Below, one piece after another: positions 36,229 through 47,404 of a stretch of 64,000 nucleotides of DNA; position 1 is the stretch's first letter, and the number at the start of each line of letters is the position of its first letter. Where the stretch lies: positions 1-64,000 of the forward strand of contig JAURVB010009695.1 in assembly GCA_033002965.1 (NCBI GenBank), written 5' to 3'. The DNA comes from Piper betle. Taxonomy: Eukaryota; Streptophyta; Magnoliopsida; Piperales; Piperaceae. The position numbers and the translations under genes are program-made. The notes below the pieces were generated by a model. The model was not told the origin of the DNA. It saw only the letters and a list, made by a program, of their open reading frames with translations, and ran no database searches.

Positions 36229-36830
36229 GGGGGCACCATGATGCGCTGCCCCTGTTGGCAGCGCATCATGTGCTGCCTATGTGGGCCGTGCCCACAGCCC
36301 CGTGTCTCCCGCCTGCCCACCTCCGCCCTCCCGCCACTTCGCCACCTTCCCGCCGACCACCCTCTCCCACCTCCCGCCGCCTCGGCCCACCTGCCCTCCC
36401 ACCGCCCCCTAACCCCACCCGCCGCCCCTGCCCCTCGCCCTACCGTCACCAACCCTGTCCTGCCAACCCTCGCCCCCGCCCGCCCCCTGCCCCTGGCCTC
36501 TCCACCACCCGCAGCCGCCCCCTGCCCCCCACCCGCCGCCCTGTACCCCTCCCCTGCCGCTGCCCACCGGCCGCCAACCCTGGCCTGCCGCCCCACTGGC
36601 CACCCTCTGCCCCCCACCTGGTGCCATCTGCCCCTCCCCCCACTGCTGCCCCCTGGGCGCCAACCCCCACGGCTGCCAGCCCCTGTCGCCAGGGATGCCA
36701 GCGGGGTGCAAGAGGCGGAGAGGAGGGAGGCGAGAGCGGGTGGAGGCAGGCACAGGGTTGAGGGGGTGCTGTGGGCCGTTGGATCAGCACATGATGCGCT
36801 GCTAAAAGGGGCGCCACATCATAGCACCCC
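36229..36830. mobile_element. GC-core foldback element M2
   Basis: A 602-bp element between TA runs (36216-36228 and from 36831). The ends are inverted: left GGGGGCACCATGATGCGC, right complement GGGGTGCTATGATGTGGC. The left outer hairpin is perfect over 14 bp (CATGATGCGCTGCC/GGCAGCGCATCATG, loop of 6, 36236-36269). An inner TGTGGGC/GCCCACA hairpin follows, and at the right end GTGCTG/CAGCAC flanks GTGGGCCGTTGGAT. The core (about 36290-36760) is C-rich on the plus strand, then purine-rich. Overlapping Pro-, Arg- and Gly-rich frames are composition artefacts. The near end is 348 bp upstream of the reductase ATG. Confidence 0.7.
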
Positions 36831-37304
36831 TATATATATTCACCTTACAACCTAACATGCATATCACCTTGCTTCACTCAATGATTGGAATGATTTTGAA
36901 CTATTAGCTAACAAATGTATTTCGTATGAGAGGAAGAGCTAAATGGAATGGACGAGGCTGGTCGAAACCTAATCAAGAAGAAATAGAAAATAATCGCACA
37001 AGCTACATGATCATACACAGGTACACAACAACAACAACATCGGTTCCTAAACAAGGCAACCATCAAAAACTTGATAAACGACTGGACAAGCGCAACCAAT
37101 CTCAATCCAATCAGTCCAGAACCGTAATTGACCACACCACGACTAGCAAATTCCCATATCTAACAATACCCACTCCATCAAGAACGAATACACCATCCAA
37201 TTATCGAGCCAGCACCACCAAAAATACAAGAACAAAACCACCACAACTAACAACCCCCCGAAATTCCGTAAAGGAAAACAAAAAAACCACCGTCGCGAAA
37301 AAAT
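36831..37304. other. Intergenic or leader-intron DNA
   Basis: No gene supported. A 202-codon plus-strand frame (36926-37534) crosses this region. It is Thr/Asn/Lys/Gln-rich with no recognisable domain and overlaps the GC island antisense. Confidence 0.4.
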
Positions 37305-37310
37305 CCTTAC

Positions 37311-37550
37311 CCCGGAGAAACGAAGAACAAGTCCGGCCGCCGGCAGCTTCGCCGGATCTCAGACTCGGGGCGGCGGAATCGGCGACGCAGGCCGGCGATG
37401 GGATCGGGAAATGCGGATCCGAAAAACAGGGGGAAACAGCCCGCTACCCTTCGTCGCCAGAGGTGGGAGTTGAAGAGCGAGAAATAAGGAAGGGAAGACT
37501 GAGAAAGCGGTATGACTTTTTTTTTGCTACCTAATGTATGATTACCAGGC
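37311..37550 (-). other. Candidate 5' leader exon of the reductase gene
   Basis: A GC-rich island in AT-rich surroundings. On the minus strand it is pyrimidine-rich like a plant 5' UTR (CTTTCTCAGTCTTCCCTTCC) and ends in CTCCGGG|GTAAGG at 37310, a strong donor. With the acceptor CCAG at 35885 it would give a 1426-bp leader intron containing element M2. This is inference: no transcript data are available, and a separate unrelated promoter is possible. Confidence 0.35.
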
Positions 37551-38426
37551 AACGGAGGGACCCCGCAAGCGGGGCCCGGTTTGCACGTGCTAACGGGCGT
37601 CGTGTGGTTGAGCGCGTGCGAGTTTGGTGCGACTTTCACGCTTTCTTTGTGGACACCATGCACATAATTTTTTTTTCAGATATTATTATTATCCAAAACA
37701 TATTAGGGAGTACACAGATTTGTACACGCGTTTGCTTAAATCTCTCCCACAAAAAATTCGGTGAGGTCAGTACTAAATGCGTCCACTGTAGTTTATAAGA
37801 AAACTAGTCAATAGCGCACAGGGTGCGGGATATACTTTCATCGTATATAAATATTTTATATTTTATAAACAAAGTTAAAACACTCAAATCTTGTTAAAAT
37901 TATAAAAATGTATGATATAAGAAACTTACATATAAAAAAATAAATAAATATTATCTAAAAATACATATAGATATAACATTTAATTATATGTAATTTTATC
38001 AAATAAAGTATACGCTATTTTTTATTTGTATAAAAGTTTTAATTAAAAAGGGATACAAAATATATAATACATGATACTACATATATATTAAAAAAATAGT
38101 TAATTTTACAAAATAATCATGTTGGCTAGTTAATAGATACATATTTTGAAAATACTATAAGGCTATTATAAAAGTCGCCTTATTATATAGAAAACCGCTT
38201 CTTGTCTTGCTCACTGAGAGCATGTCCAAAAATTAAAAATCTACAAAATACAGATGGATACATTAATTTATTTACTAACATGCCACTGTAGATGACAGAG
38301 GAAAAGCCCCGAGGAACAAAGGACGCCATCTTGACAAAGCGGCCATTCATTCGGGGGCCTCTTCTGAGCGTTGAGCCTCCGAAACTCGAACCTGACTTTC
38401 TTCGAGAAGAGACAAGTTCTCCTCTT
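37551..38426. other. AT-rich intergenic DNA, possible small repeat
   Basis: Contains AACTAGTCAATAGCGCACAGGGTGCGGG near 37802, which looks like the end of a small dispersed element, then very AT-rich sequence. A minus-strand frame at 38183-38443 has no recognised domain. Confidence 0.35.
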
Positions 38427-38911
38427 TTATATAAGTGTATCATATATTATTAATAAAGTTTGAGCCAAAATTAAATTAATCTATTAAAATTAAAGTTAAT
38501 AGGCTATTAATATTTTAAATATGTTGAGATATCATATATTTAAGATGAGTATAAATAAATATGTGTAGATATTATTTTTGTAATCTTTAATTTATAATGG
38601 GTTAAATTGAAATTATAAAAAAATAAGGATAAATACAGTTATACAAATAAATGCGGTTATGGTCTCCAAATTCACACCGTAGGTTTTCTTTTCTGGTATC
38701 CCATCATTCTGGAACTCTGGCTTTGAAGAACCGGTGCAGAATTTGGAAGATCAAAACCTAAAAAAGTGAAGAATTGTTTTGCTATTATGGATTTAGGTAC
38801 GCTTCCGTAATTAAATTTTATTTTCTTGATGATTTAATCTGAATGAAGGTTTTATTGATGATAGTTTTATCATCTGTATAATTTGGTTAAAGTTAAAGTT
38901 TTTATTCAACA
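38427..38911 (+). repeat. 5' LTR of copia element C
   Basis: Aligns with 43044-43557 from GTATCATAT onward and ends TTATTCAACA. The first 30 or so bases of the LTR are missing or rearranged. Confidence 0.85.
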
Positions 38912-38925
38912 AGTGGTATCAGAGC
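38912..38925 (+). other. Primer-binding site of element C
   Basis: AGTGGTATCAGAGC directly follows the LTR and matches the complement of the initiator Met tRNA 3' end as used by many plant copia elements. Confidence 0.85.
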
Positions 38926-39789
38926 TTCTTCATATTAGATCATTGAGAATTAATTTGATTTGTATTTATTTATTTATTTTTAATTAGTTAATCATCCAAG
39001 TTAGTATCTTATTGAACAAAAGGGTGATATTATTTATTCATCAATCAAATAATTTCGATCTTTGGAAAATATTCTTTTATTTATCACTTCTGTCTACGAG
39101 AACAAATTGATTTGGTCTTTAACCCATTGGGAATAACCCTAAATTTTGCATTGTCAGTAGGTAAGGAAATTACAAGAGATTGTATATAGGATATTTGTTC
39201 TCAAATCAAGGTCTTCTTTTGGTAAAATATCAAATGAGGACAATAAAGTTACAAAAGGTTATAATTTCAGAAATTTCCAAATAAAGATATTTTTATAACC
39301 TTTTTCAGTTTTATGTTATTTGAGATTATTAAATTTAAATTATGGTTTAGTTATAAATAATATTTTAAAATTTATTAAGGACTACAATATGCTACTAAAG
39401 TAGCCTCTTTTGTAAAAATTAATTTATTTTAAAATATTAAGACGGTTGTGGGTATATGATTCATGTGAATATTAATTGGCCCAAAGGAAGGTTAATATTT
39501 GACAGAATTATATATTCATTTGCGGTAATAAATATAGGATAATTATCAAGTTTCCATGTGGATAATAAATCAGCCTAAAAGAAAGGTTTATTATTTGACA
39601 GAATTTATTATCCATATTTGATTATTGCACTGAGAGTACCACTTACAAATTAATGTTTATGTCCAAAGATTAAATATTAATGTTGTGCTAGGTATCTGCC
39701 GATAGGATTAACGATTGTTTGAATTATTAATCTTATTATAGGCATGTTGTTTTATTCTATAGATTCAGTTAATCAATCTGCTTATATGA

Positions 39790-40500
39790 TTTCTGCCAAC
39801 ATCAATTCAGTTCTTATGCTTAAAGATAATTTTAAGGATTGGAAAGAGAACTTGATAATCATTTTGACCTTGCATTAAGGACTGAACAACCTTCTTCTCT
39901 TACGGACAAAAGTTTTATTGAGGAAAAACGGGACATTGAGAAGTGGGAACGTTCAAATCGCATGAGTCTTATGTTCATGAAGCGTGGGATTCCAGAAACG
40001 TTCAGGGGGATGTGTCTGAAAAGGTTACTACAACCCGTGAGTTTCTTAAAGAAATTGAAAAGCATTTTGTAAAAAAAAAAATGATAAGGCTGAAACAAGT
40101 ATGCTTTTATCGAACTTGATTTCAATGAACTTTAAAGGCAAAACAAGCATAAGAAAGTACATCTTAGAGATGTCAAATATTGCTTCAAAACTAAAAGCAC
40201 TAAGGTTAGAGCTATCTGAAGATTTGCTCGTGCATTTAGTTTTGATTTCTCTTCCATCACAATTTAGTCAGTTCAAGGTTAGTTACAACTGTCAAAGGGA
40301 CAAATGGACTCTTAATGAGCTCATTTCTTATTATGTGCAAGAAGAAGAAAGGTTGAAGCAAGAACAGGCTGAAAGTACTCACTTGGCTAGTACATATCAA
40401 GACAAAATAAGAAAAAAAATCAGGCTTCTTGCTGTTCTTCTTTTGTGGTAAACCTGGATATATAAAGAAGGAATGCACTAGGTATCACACTTGGTGTGTA
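39790..40500 (+). pseudogene. gag of copia element C (frameshifted)
   Basis: Open parts at 39839-40072 and 40101-40451 carry EKRDIEKWERSNRMSL and SNIASKLKALRLELSEDLL. A run of eleven A near 40070 marks one frame break. The zinc knuckle follows near 40440 in a third frame (FFCGKPGYIKKECTRYH), where the conserved His is Tyr. Confidence 0.85.
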
Positions 40501-40539
40501 AATAAAGGTCCATTTTGTAATTTTGTTTATTCTGAGGTT

Positions 40540-41000
40540 AATTTAGTTTCAGTACCAATACACACTTGGTGGCTAGATTCGGGTAATACTACTCACATAA
40601 GTGTGTCAATGCAGGGCTGCCTGAGTTGCCAAAAGCCAAATGATGCTGAAAGATTCATCTATGTGGGTGATGGCAACTCAGTTATAGTTGAGGCAATAGA
40701 ATTTTTAGATTATTGTTAAAGACAGGATATTATTTGGATTTGAAAGAGACATATGTAGTACCGTTTTTTAGACAGAATTTGGTTTCTATTTCTATATTAG
40801 ACAAATTTGGTTATTCTTGTTCATTTAGAAATAATAAGTTTAGTATTTTTCTAAATTCAAATATTGTGGATACGGGTTCATTGTATTTTTATGATAATCT
40901 ATATTTACTTGATACTATTGCATCTTTTAATGAAACTTTACATGTGGGTTTAATTGGTACGAAAAAAATTAACCAATGAGAATTCTGCTTTATTTTGACA
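40540..41000 (+). pseudogene. Protease and pre-integrase region of element C
   Basis: Protease motif DSGNT at 40576-40590, where element B and the family have DSGAT. Frame breaks near 40719 and 40979. The pre-integrase segment continues in another frame, with a stop replacing the Trp before HKRLGHIS (about 41000). Confidence 0.85.
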
Positions 41001-41700
41001 CAAGCGTTTAGGACACATTTCTAATCAAAGAATTTAACGACTTATGTCAGATGGAATTCATGATTCTCTTAATTTATCATATTTTCAAGTCTGTATTGAG
41101 TGCATTAAGGGAAAACAAACAAATGTAAGGAGACTAGGTGTCAATATATCTTCAAGTGTCTTAGAACTAATATATACGGATATTTGTGGGCCATTTTATA
41201 CGGCTTCTTGGAATGGTCAACAATATTTTATTACGTTCATAGATGATTATTCTCGTTATGGTTACCTTTATCTTATTCATGAGAAGTCTCAAGCATCGGA
41301 TGTGTTTAAGGCATATAAGGCTGAAGTTGAGAATCAACTTGACAAAACCATTAAGGCTATCAGATCTGACCGTGTTGGTGAATACTATTGTTGATATGAT
41401 GGATCAGGTGTACAACGTCCAGGACCATTTGCCAAATTCCTAGAAGAGTGCGGAATCGTCCCACAATACACAATGTCAGGTACTCCTAGCATGAATGGTA
41501 TTGCTGAGAGACAAATCCAAACATCAAAGAACATGGTGAGAAGTATAATTGCTCATACTACTTTACCTGATTCACTCTAGGGTGAGGCACTAAAGACAAC
41601 AGCATATCTTCTTAATAGAGTACCAACAAAGGCAACAGTTAAGACCCCTTATGAATTAAGGACTAAAAAAAAAACTCAGCATTAAGCATTTACGCATTTG
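41001..41700 (+). pseudogene. Integrase of copia element C
   Basis: DICGPF at about 41179 and FIDDYSRYGYLYL at about 41240 are in one frame (41044-41394), followed by SDRVGEYY (Val where the family has Gly). A stop follows at 41392. Later blocks (GPFAKFLEECGIVP, MSGTPSMNG) continue in shifted frames. Confidence 0.85.
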
Positions 41701-42189
41701 GGGTTGTCCAGCTGAGGCAAGGCCTTATAGGCCAAATGAAAGGAAACTGAACTCAAGAACAGTTAGCAGTTATTTTGTTGGGTACTCTGAATGGTCTAGA
41801 GGGTATAAGTTTTATGATCCCACAATAAAGCCATTCTTTGAGACGGGAAATGCCCAGTTCTTTAAGGATATTGAGTTTGGAGGGAGAAATAAAGTTAAAG
41901 ACTTTGTCTTTGAGGAAGAATCTGATTCTCTTCTCATGATTGTTCTTGACAAAAATCAGGATCAGGATTATATTCCTGATGTTGTTCAAGAAACAATATC
42001 AGAATTACAAGACAATGTCGAGAATCTCCCTAATCAAGTTATACCTGAAGAGCAAACTCAACAACCTCAAGAGCAAATGCCATTGAGGAGATCCAGAAGA
42101 GAAAAGAGAAATGCAATTTCAGATGATTATATTATCTTTCTTCAAGAACATGAGGATAACACTGGAATGGTAGAAGATGATCCAATCAA

Positions 42190-42860
42190 CTTTCATTAAG
42201 CCATGAAGAGTTCTAATTCTCAAAAGTGGATTGATGCCATGAATGAAGAGATGAAGTCCATGAAAGCTAATGACGTTTGGGATCTTGTTCCATTGCCTGA
42301 AGGTGCGAAACCTCTTGGTTGTAAATGGATATTTAAAACCAAGAGGGATTTGAAAGGTGATGTAGAAAGATATAAGGTTCGTCTTGTTGCAAAGGTCTTT
42401 ACTCAAAAGGAAGGCATCGATTATGATGAGACTTTCTCTCCAGTTTGATCGAAAGACTCATTCAAAATATTTATGGCATTAGTGGCACACTTTGACCTTG
42501 AGTTACATCAGATGGATGTAAAGACTGCGTTTCTAAATGGTGACATTGATGAAATAATTTATATGGTGCAACCAAAAAACTTTGTATTGGGAGATTCAAA
42601 GAATATGACTTACAAATTAAAGAAATCCATCTATGGATTTAAGCAGGCTTCTCGTCAATGGTATCACAAATTTCATCAAGTGATTCTCTCATTTGGTTTT
42701 GAGATGAATGTTATTGATGATTGTATATACCATAAGTTTAGTGGTAGTAAGTATATTTTTCGGGTTTTATATGTTGATGATATATTGCTTGCCAGTAATG
42801 ATATAAGGGTCTTCCACGAAACCAAGAGTTTTTATCAAAGAAATTTGAAATGAAAGATCT
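42190..42860 (+). pseudogene. Reverse transcriptase of copia element C
   Basis: Nearly continuous over 42203-42448 and 42473-42853 with one stop between. Blocks: [58 protein letters not shown], and catalytic YVDD at 42770-42781. It ends without an RNase H. Confidence 0.9.
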
Positions 42861-43043
42861 TGGAAATATGTCTTTTGTATTAGGAATTCAAATACATCGG
42901 GATCGTTCTCGATGTATTCTTGGACTGAAAATGCAAGATTAATTAAAGGACGAGATTGTTATTTTGGAATAATAGCGTATGTTATTTTGGAGCTCATAAG
43001 GTAATATACAATTATCTTTATATATATAGTCCAAGTGGGAGAT

Positions 43044-43557
43044 TATTGGATTTTGGAGGTATATATACAAGCATATAATTGTATCATATGCTATTAATAA
43101 GGTTTGAGCTTAAATTAAATTGATCTATTAAAGTTAAGGTTAATGGGTCATTAATATTTAAGATAAATATATGGAGATACCATATATTTAAGATGAGTAT
43201 GGATAAATATGTGTAGATACTATTTTTATAATCTCTAATTTATGATGGGTTAAATTGAAATTATGAAAGATAAGGATTAATACGGTTATACAAATAAATA
43301 CGGTTATGGTCCCCAAATTCGCACCGTATGTTTTCTTTTCTGGTATCCTATCATCTAAGAACTCTGGCTTTGAAGAACCAATGCAAAATTTGGAAGATCA
43401 AAACCTAAAGAAGTGAAGAATCGTTTTGCTATTATGGATTCAGGTACGCTTCCGTAATTAAATTTTATTTTTTGCTGATTTAATCTAAAGGAAGGTTTTA
43501 TTGATGATGGTTTTATTATCTGTATAATTTGGTTAAAGTTAAAGTTTTTATTCAACA
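43044..43557 (+). repeat. 3' LTR of copia element C
   Basis: Begins TATTGGATTTTGG (the usual TG is TA here) after the purine tract and ends TTATTCAACA. It is followed directly by GC-rich sequence of a gene fragment. Confidence 0.85.
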
Positions 43558-44400
43558 ATTCCCTCACCCCAAGTCATTGTCGGCCGCTTGGCAGCCCAGG
43601 TTGCCCCCAATCCCTCCGTACGGATGCACCTTCGCTGCAAATCCCCCTACGTATATACATTCAAGTTGTAGACGTATAACAAATGAGCTACTATTAATTA
43701 ATCTTGCATTTTCTCGAGTATGAGAAGAAAGGATATTGGAAGAGATGGCTTGCAACGCATTCGGGCCAAGGTCATCTGGGTTGAAGTTGGGGTGCTCACC
43801 GGTGGTCCACGGTGAGCCTTGGCTAGCCCACGACTGATTTGTAATCCAACCTCGAGCAATCTTAATCACCTTCAAGTCCTCCGTGTACGAGTCAAATTCA
43901 ACACCACCTACTATGATTTCCTCCACCACCACATCTCCACATCCTCCCACGGCGAGTCATAGTCGAAATTCAACTCCAACGTGTCTGCACGCTGGGGTCG
44001 GCTTCCATGACTTGCAAGGACGTACGATGAGGCTCCCGACCTTGCCTCGGCATCTACGACGACGTTATTCTGAGCGTCCACCTTCACCCTCCAAACATCA
44101 TTACAATGGAAGCCACACTCCATCCCCTCGCCGTCTGCCCCTTCCATCAACCCCAGCCCATCCAAGCAGAAGAACGACTCCTCGTAGAGGCCGCGACCAA
44201 GTAGGCTCTCGCACGTCGGCTACGAATTCGACCAGCTGATCTGCATCCGTGGGATGGAATATTCCGATGCACACCCTCTACATCATCTCTGATATCGGAC
44301 GTCATGATGGCCTTCCAAAAACATATCTTGTAAGCAATGGCCTTAAAGATCCGAAATTTAAGGAAGTGGATGGCACGCTTGAATCAACACACCCCTTAAA
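43558..44400 (-). pseudogene. GC-rich host gene fragment of unknown family
   Basis: On the minus strand two overlapping frames (44165-43911 and 43950-43564) join into a gene-like stretch. It includes DGEGMECGFHCNDVWRVKVD, NFDYDSPWEDVEMWWW, then IARGWITNQSWASQGSPWTTG and HPNFNPDDLGPNAL. Upstream, around 44170-44330, shifted frames continue (FHPTDADQLVEF). Composition and codon-like texture differ sharply from the surrounding transposons, so I take it for a broken plant gene or a captured gene piece. I do not recognise the family. It abuts the 3' LTR of element C with no spacer. Confidence 0.5.
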
Positions 44401-44404
44401 ATTT

Positions 44405-44561
44405 AGATTAATTAATTATTAATTAATGATTATAAGTAATCATGAACAATAAAAAAATTTGCTTGTATGATTATTTACTATAGTTAGTGATGTAGTTATA
44501 AATAAATGAATAATAATAAATTAATTAATAAATAAATAAAATTACTTATAACATTAAAATA
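44405..44561 (-). mobile_element. Large-LTR fragment (AAAT-rich)
   Basis: An AATAAATAA-rich piece like the interior of the AAAT-rich subtype. The matching continuation appears after the next copy, at 47405-47480 (ATATAAATCTAAACTAATG, compare 29408-29425), so the copy at 44562-47404 was probably inserted into it. Confidence 0.4.
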
Positions 44562-44964
44562 TGTGACGTCCTGATTTTAGTTCACCTAAGAACCATTTCG
44601 AAAATATCTTGATCGAATCGAATCATGTATAAAGCAGTTAGTCTATAAGACTCAATCAATAATATAGATTGAAGTAACTTGTTTGGCGTCAAGAGAATCA
44701 AAGTCATGCTAAATACGCGTTAAAAATACATCGAATATAAGTAAAAGTTTAAAGAAAAATAATTACACTATACTCAAGTGTATGTAGCTTTTGTATGTCC
44801 TCCTACCAAAACAGACCAAGAATCACGAAACCTACATATATAATTGGAAAAACGTCAGTAACGAGTGTTACTGGTTCATAAATAACTAATAGTCAAACTG
44901 GCACATAACAACTGACCCTTTTTTAAATGAAAACATTTATATACTCCTTCATAGAATCTGTCAT

Positions 44965-45078
44965 AGAGGGAAAGTGATGTTCCCGCATAGGTAGATTGCC
45001 CTTTCTTACTCATCTCATGCTTTGTCAACTTTAAAAGCTATCCTTTATGCGGGAACATCACTTTCTTTTCTTTCAGCC
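44965..45078. repeat. Perfect 20-bp inverted repeat, hairpin
   Basis: GAAAGTGATGTTCCCGCATA (44970-44989) and its exact reverse complement (45046-45065) are separated by 56 nt, and outer ATAGAGGG/CCCTCTAT arms extend the fold with a bulge. The other LTR copies lack this fold at the equivalent place. Confidence 0.85.
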
Positions 45079-45390
45079 CTCTATATCCTTCGTATCACTT
45101 CTGGCCCTAAGTAAAGAGGTCGAATAGTCTCACGCATGTACCTTCGGTACCTTTTGAAATCACAAGTCTAGACATGCGCTATATTGCAGCACTCGCAAAC
45201 CTCCACACTTCTCCGGGTTTGAGTAACTCAAAAGTGGAGTTGCCAGGATCCTTCGGGAATGAAATAGACGCTCACCAAATCTAGAGCTTGCTTTGACAAA
45301 TACATGCCTATCTCAAGACACGGTTGCTAGTTTTACCTATTTCACATCTCACTCAAAAACTCGAAAAAATCATATACAGGCCTAAGAAGG

Positions 45391-45403
45391 GATTTATATA
45401 ATA
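45391..45403 (-). promoter_or_regulatory. Putative LTR TATA box
   Basis: GATTTATATAATA on the plus strand (TATTATATAAATC on the minus strand), in the conserved context described for 1841-1852. Confidence 0.5.
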
Positions 45404-47404
45404 GGCCTGAAGGAACAAGCGATGGATCTTATTTTTGAAATCAGACTCCATGGGTCTCATCCTCGAGGGTTATTAATCACGGAAGTAAAATGCGTCTAAA
45501 TGGCTCGTGTTAAATGAGGTCTCATATAACAACCACTTAATACATCCTAACAAACCTATGGTCTAAACTCCAAACATGACGTCTCATCTATGGCGGGCTC
45601 GAACTCCGAAAACTACATCGTACCCCAGTGCTAAGTAAAATATTAACATCTCTATATGATACATGCTCGTAGTGTGTGCTCACATCATCAGTACATCCTA
45701 ATAAAGAAGACTGCTAAATAAACCAATAACTAAACATACATCACGTAAATCAAGATAAAATAAAGAAAATAACTAATAACAAATAATAAATACATACATA
45801 CACTCATGAATAAATAGATAAATAATAAATACATGACAATAATAACACTCTAATCATGAATAATAATATCATTATATTATATAAGTACATGGCTAAGCAC
45901 AAGTAAATATCACGTATACTCGTGTTAGTAAATATATAAATAAATAAATAAATACAAAATCATTAGATAAATTAAGAAAAAAATAATTAGTTAATATAAG
46001 TTAATCATGAATAATAATAATAACATTGTTATCCAATACAGAATCATAATTAAATACAAATAAATAATAGCATACATGCAACGAACAAATAGATAAATAA
46101 ATTAGTAATAATTAAAATTCAATAAGTATGAATAAGATTAATATTAATAAGTAAATATATCAATAATAATAATAAACACTCACATAAGTAATCATCATAT
46201 ACAACAAGCATATAAAAATAAAAGAAATAAATAATAAAAGTAGGGATACAGGCTCGGACATGACCATGGAACTGCAGGGCAAGTGAACTGGGTCAGGTAG
46301 GCGGACGCGAACACGGGCAAACAGATGCACATGCAAGTATACGAGTTCGATAGGGCGGGTGGCGCTCGTCCACTGAAAAATGTTGTTAGTCAGAATCAAC
46401 AACCCTAACGATGGTGGTGACAATCACTGAAGTCCTACAGCTGCTGGCCGAAAAATAACCTAAAAAAAGGGTGGAATCGCCTTAGCGGTGGTCATGGGTC
46501 GTCTCAAAATGAAGATCTCGATGAAAGTAATCTATTTGGGTGGTCAAACTAGCCGGAAGTGGCTCATCACTGCCGGAAAAATGGCCCAAAAGGGAGGTGG
46601 CGGCAGTGGCGCTACTGCAACAGCGCCGAAGATGGTGAGGGGTACGACTCGATAGCCTATAGCGAGGCGGTCATGATGGTGCCACTCTGGTGGTCGGGGC
46701 AAGCCGAGAATTGCCAGTGGCACTAGGGTGGAAATCATCAAAATCGTCAGAAATCTATGGAAAATAACATGGTGAAGCTAGGGCTAACGTGGACGGCTCT
46801 AATCTTGCCATGTGGCACAATCTGAAAGTCTGACAACTCGTGGTCTAGTGGGCTCCACTCTATGGGTATATGCAATGTATATATAGACGAAAAGCTCGGA
46901 TCGAGACCGTCCAAAGTTAAAACTGACTTGAATCCTAAAAGTGACTCTATAGGAAGGAATTGAGGCAAGAAGGCTAAATGAGCCTCAAACCCTCACCTCA
47001 ATCGGGTGATAACCAACGATTCAATCAAGTTGAGCCCACATGGGCACAATCCAGATGATCAAAAATCCCTATGATGCATGCAAATGAGATACCCTAAAAT
47101 CTCAAATAGATACTAAATGCTGCAACGGCCTCAATCGTGGCTTACAACCCTAGCTAACCCATAAAAATCATCTGTACACATAGTGTATACGATGATAACT
47201 CATGCTCTATTGTAGCCTATCTCAAGCTATCATCTGCATGTCGAGCATACTTAGCTACCATAACATGTTCATACGGCCATCTAGGCCTCATACTCATTAT
47301 CTAAAGATTGGTCTGGCTCACGCTCGCTCCAACTGACTAGACACTAGCCCAAACCAAGCAAAAGTACAAGCAGGTAAAATCCCAACCGGTAGCTGGGTTT
47401 TACA

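Larger units (their letters stand above)
38427..43557 (+). mobile_element. Copia element C, internally deleted
   Basis: Same family as element B. Its LTRs are at 38427-38911 (5' end shortened) and 43044-43557, with the PBS at 38912-38925 and the purine tract at about 43034-43043. The body carries gag, protease, integrase and RT. After the RT, sequence jumps at about 42925 from the position equivalent to 14108 in element B to the one equivalent to about 15170, so RNase H is gone. LTR divergence is clearly higher than in element B, so this is an older insertion. No target duplication is seen. Confidence 0.9.
44562..47404 (-). mobile_element. Large LTR, near-complete solo copy (about 2.84 kb)
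   Basis: A minus-strand unit with TGTGACGTCC at the left and the complement of TGTAAAACCC at the right. It is the longest uninterrupted copy and contains all family blocks: CGTCAGTAACGAGTGTTACTGG, the TACCTTCGGTACC region, TCTCCGGGTTTGAG, the TATA block (45391-45403), the AAAT-rich section, a GC-richer section (46240-46740) and CCATGTGGCACAATC...GGGTATATGCAATG. It has no coding domain and no internal region, so it is read as a solo LTR. Short frames at 46160-46968 lie in non-coding LTR sequence. Confidence 0.6.

Noticed and set aside
36216..36855. Open frames of 114-205 codons on both strands
   Set aside because: Same artefact in the C-rich core of M2: Pro-rich on one strand, Gly/Arg-rich on the other, crossing element ends without regard to structure.
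36926..37534. 202-codon plus-strand frame
   Set aside because: Thr/Asn/Lys/Gln-rich without domain, half in AT-rich and half in GC-rich DNA, and antisense to a UTR-like segment. A chance frame is more likely.
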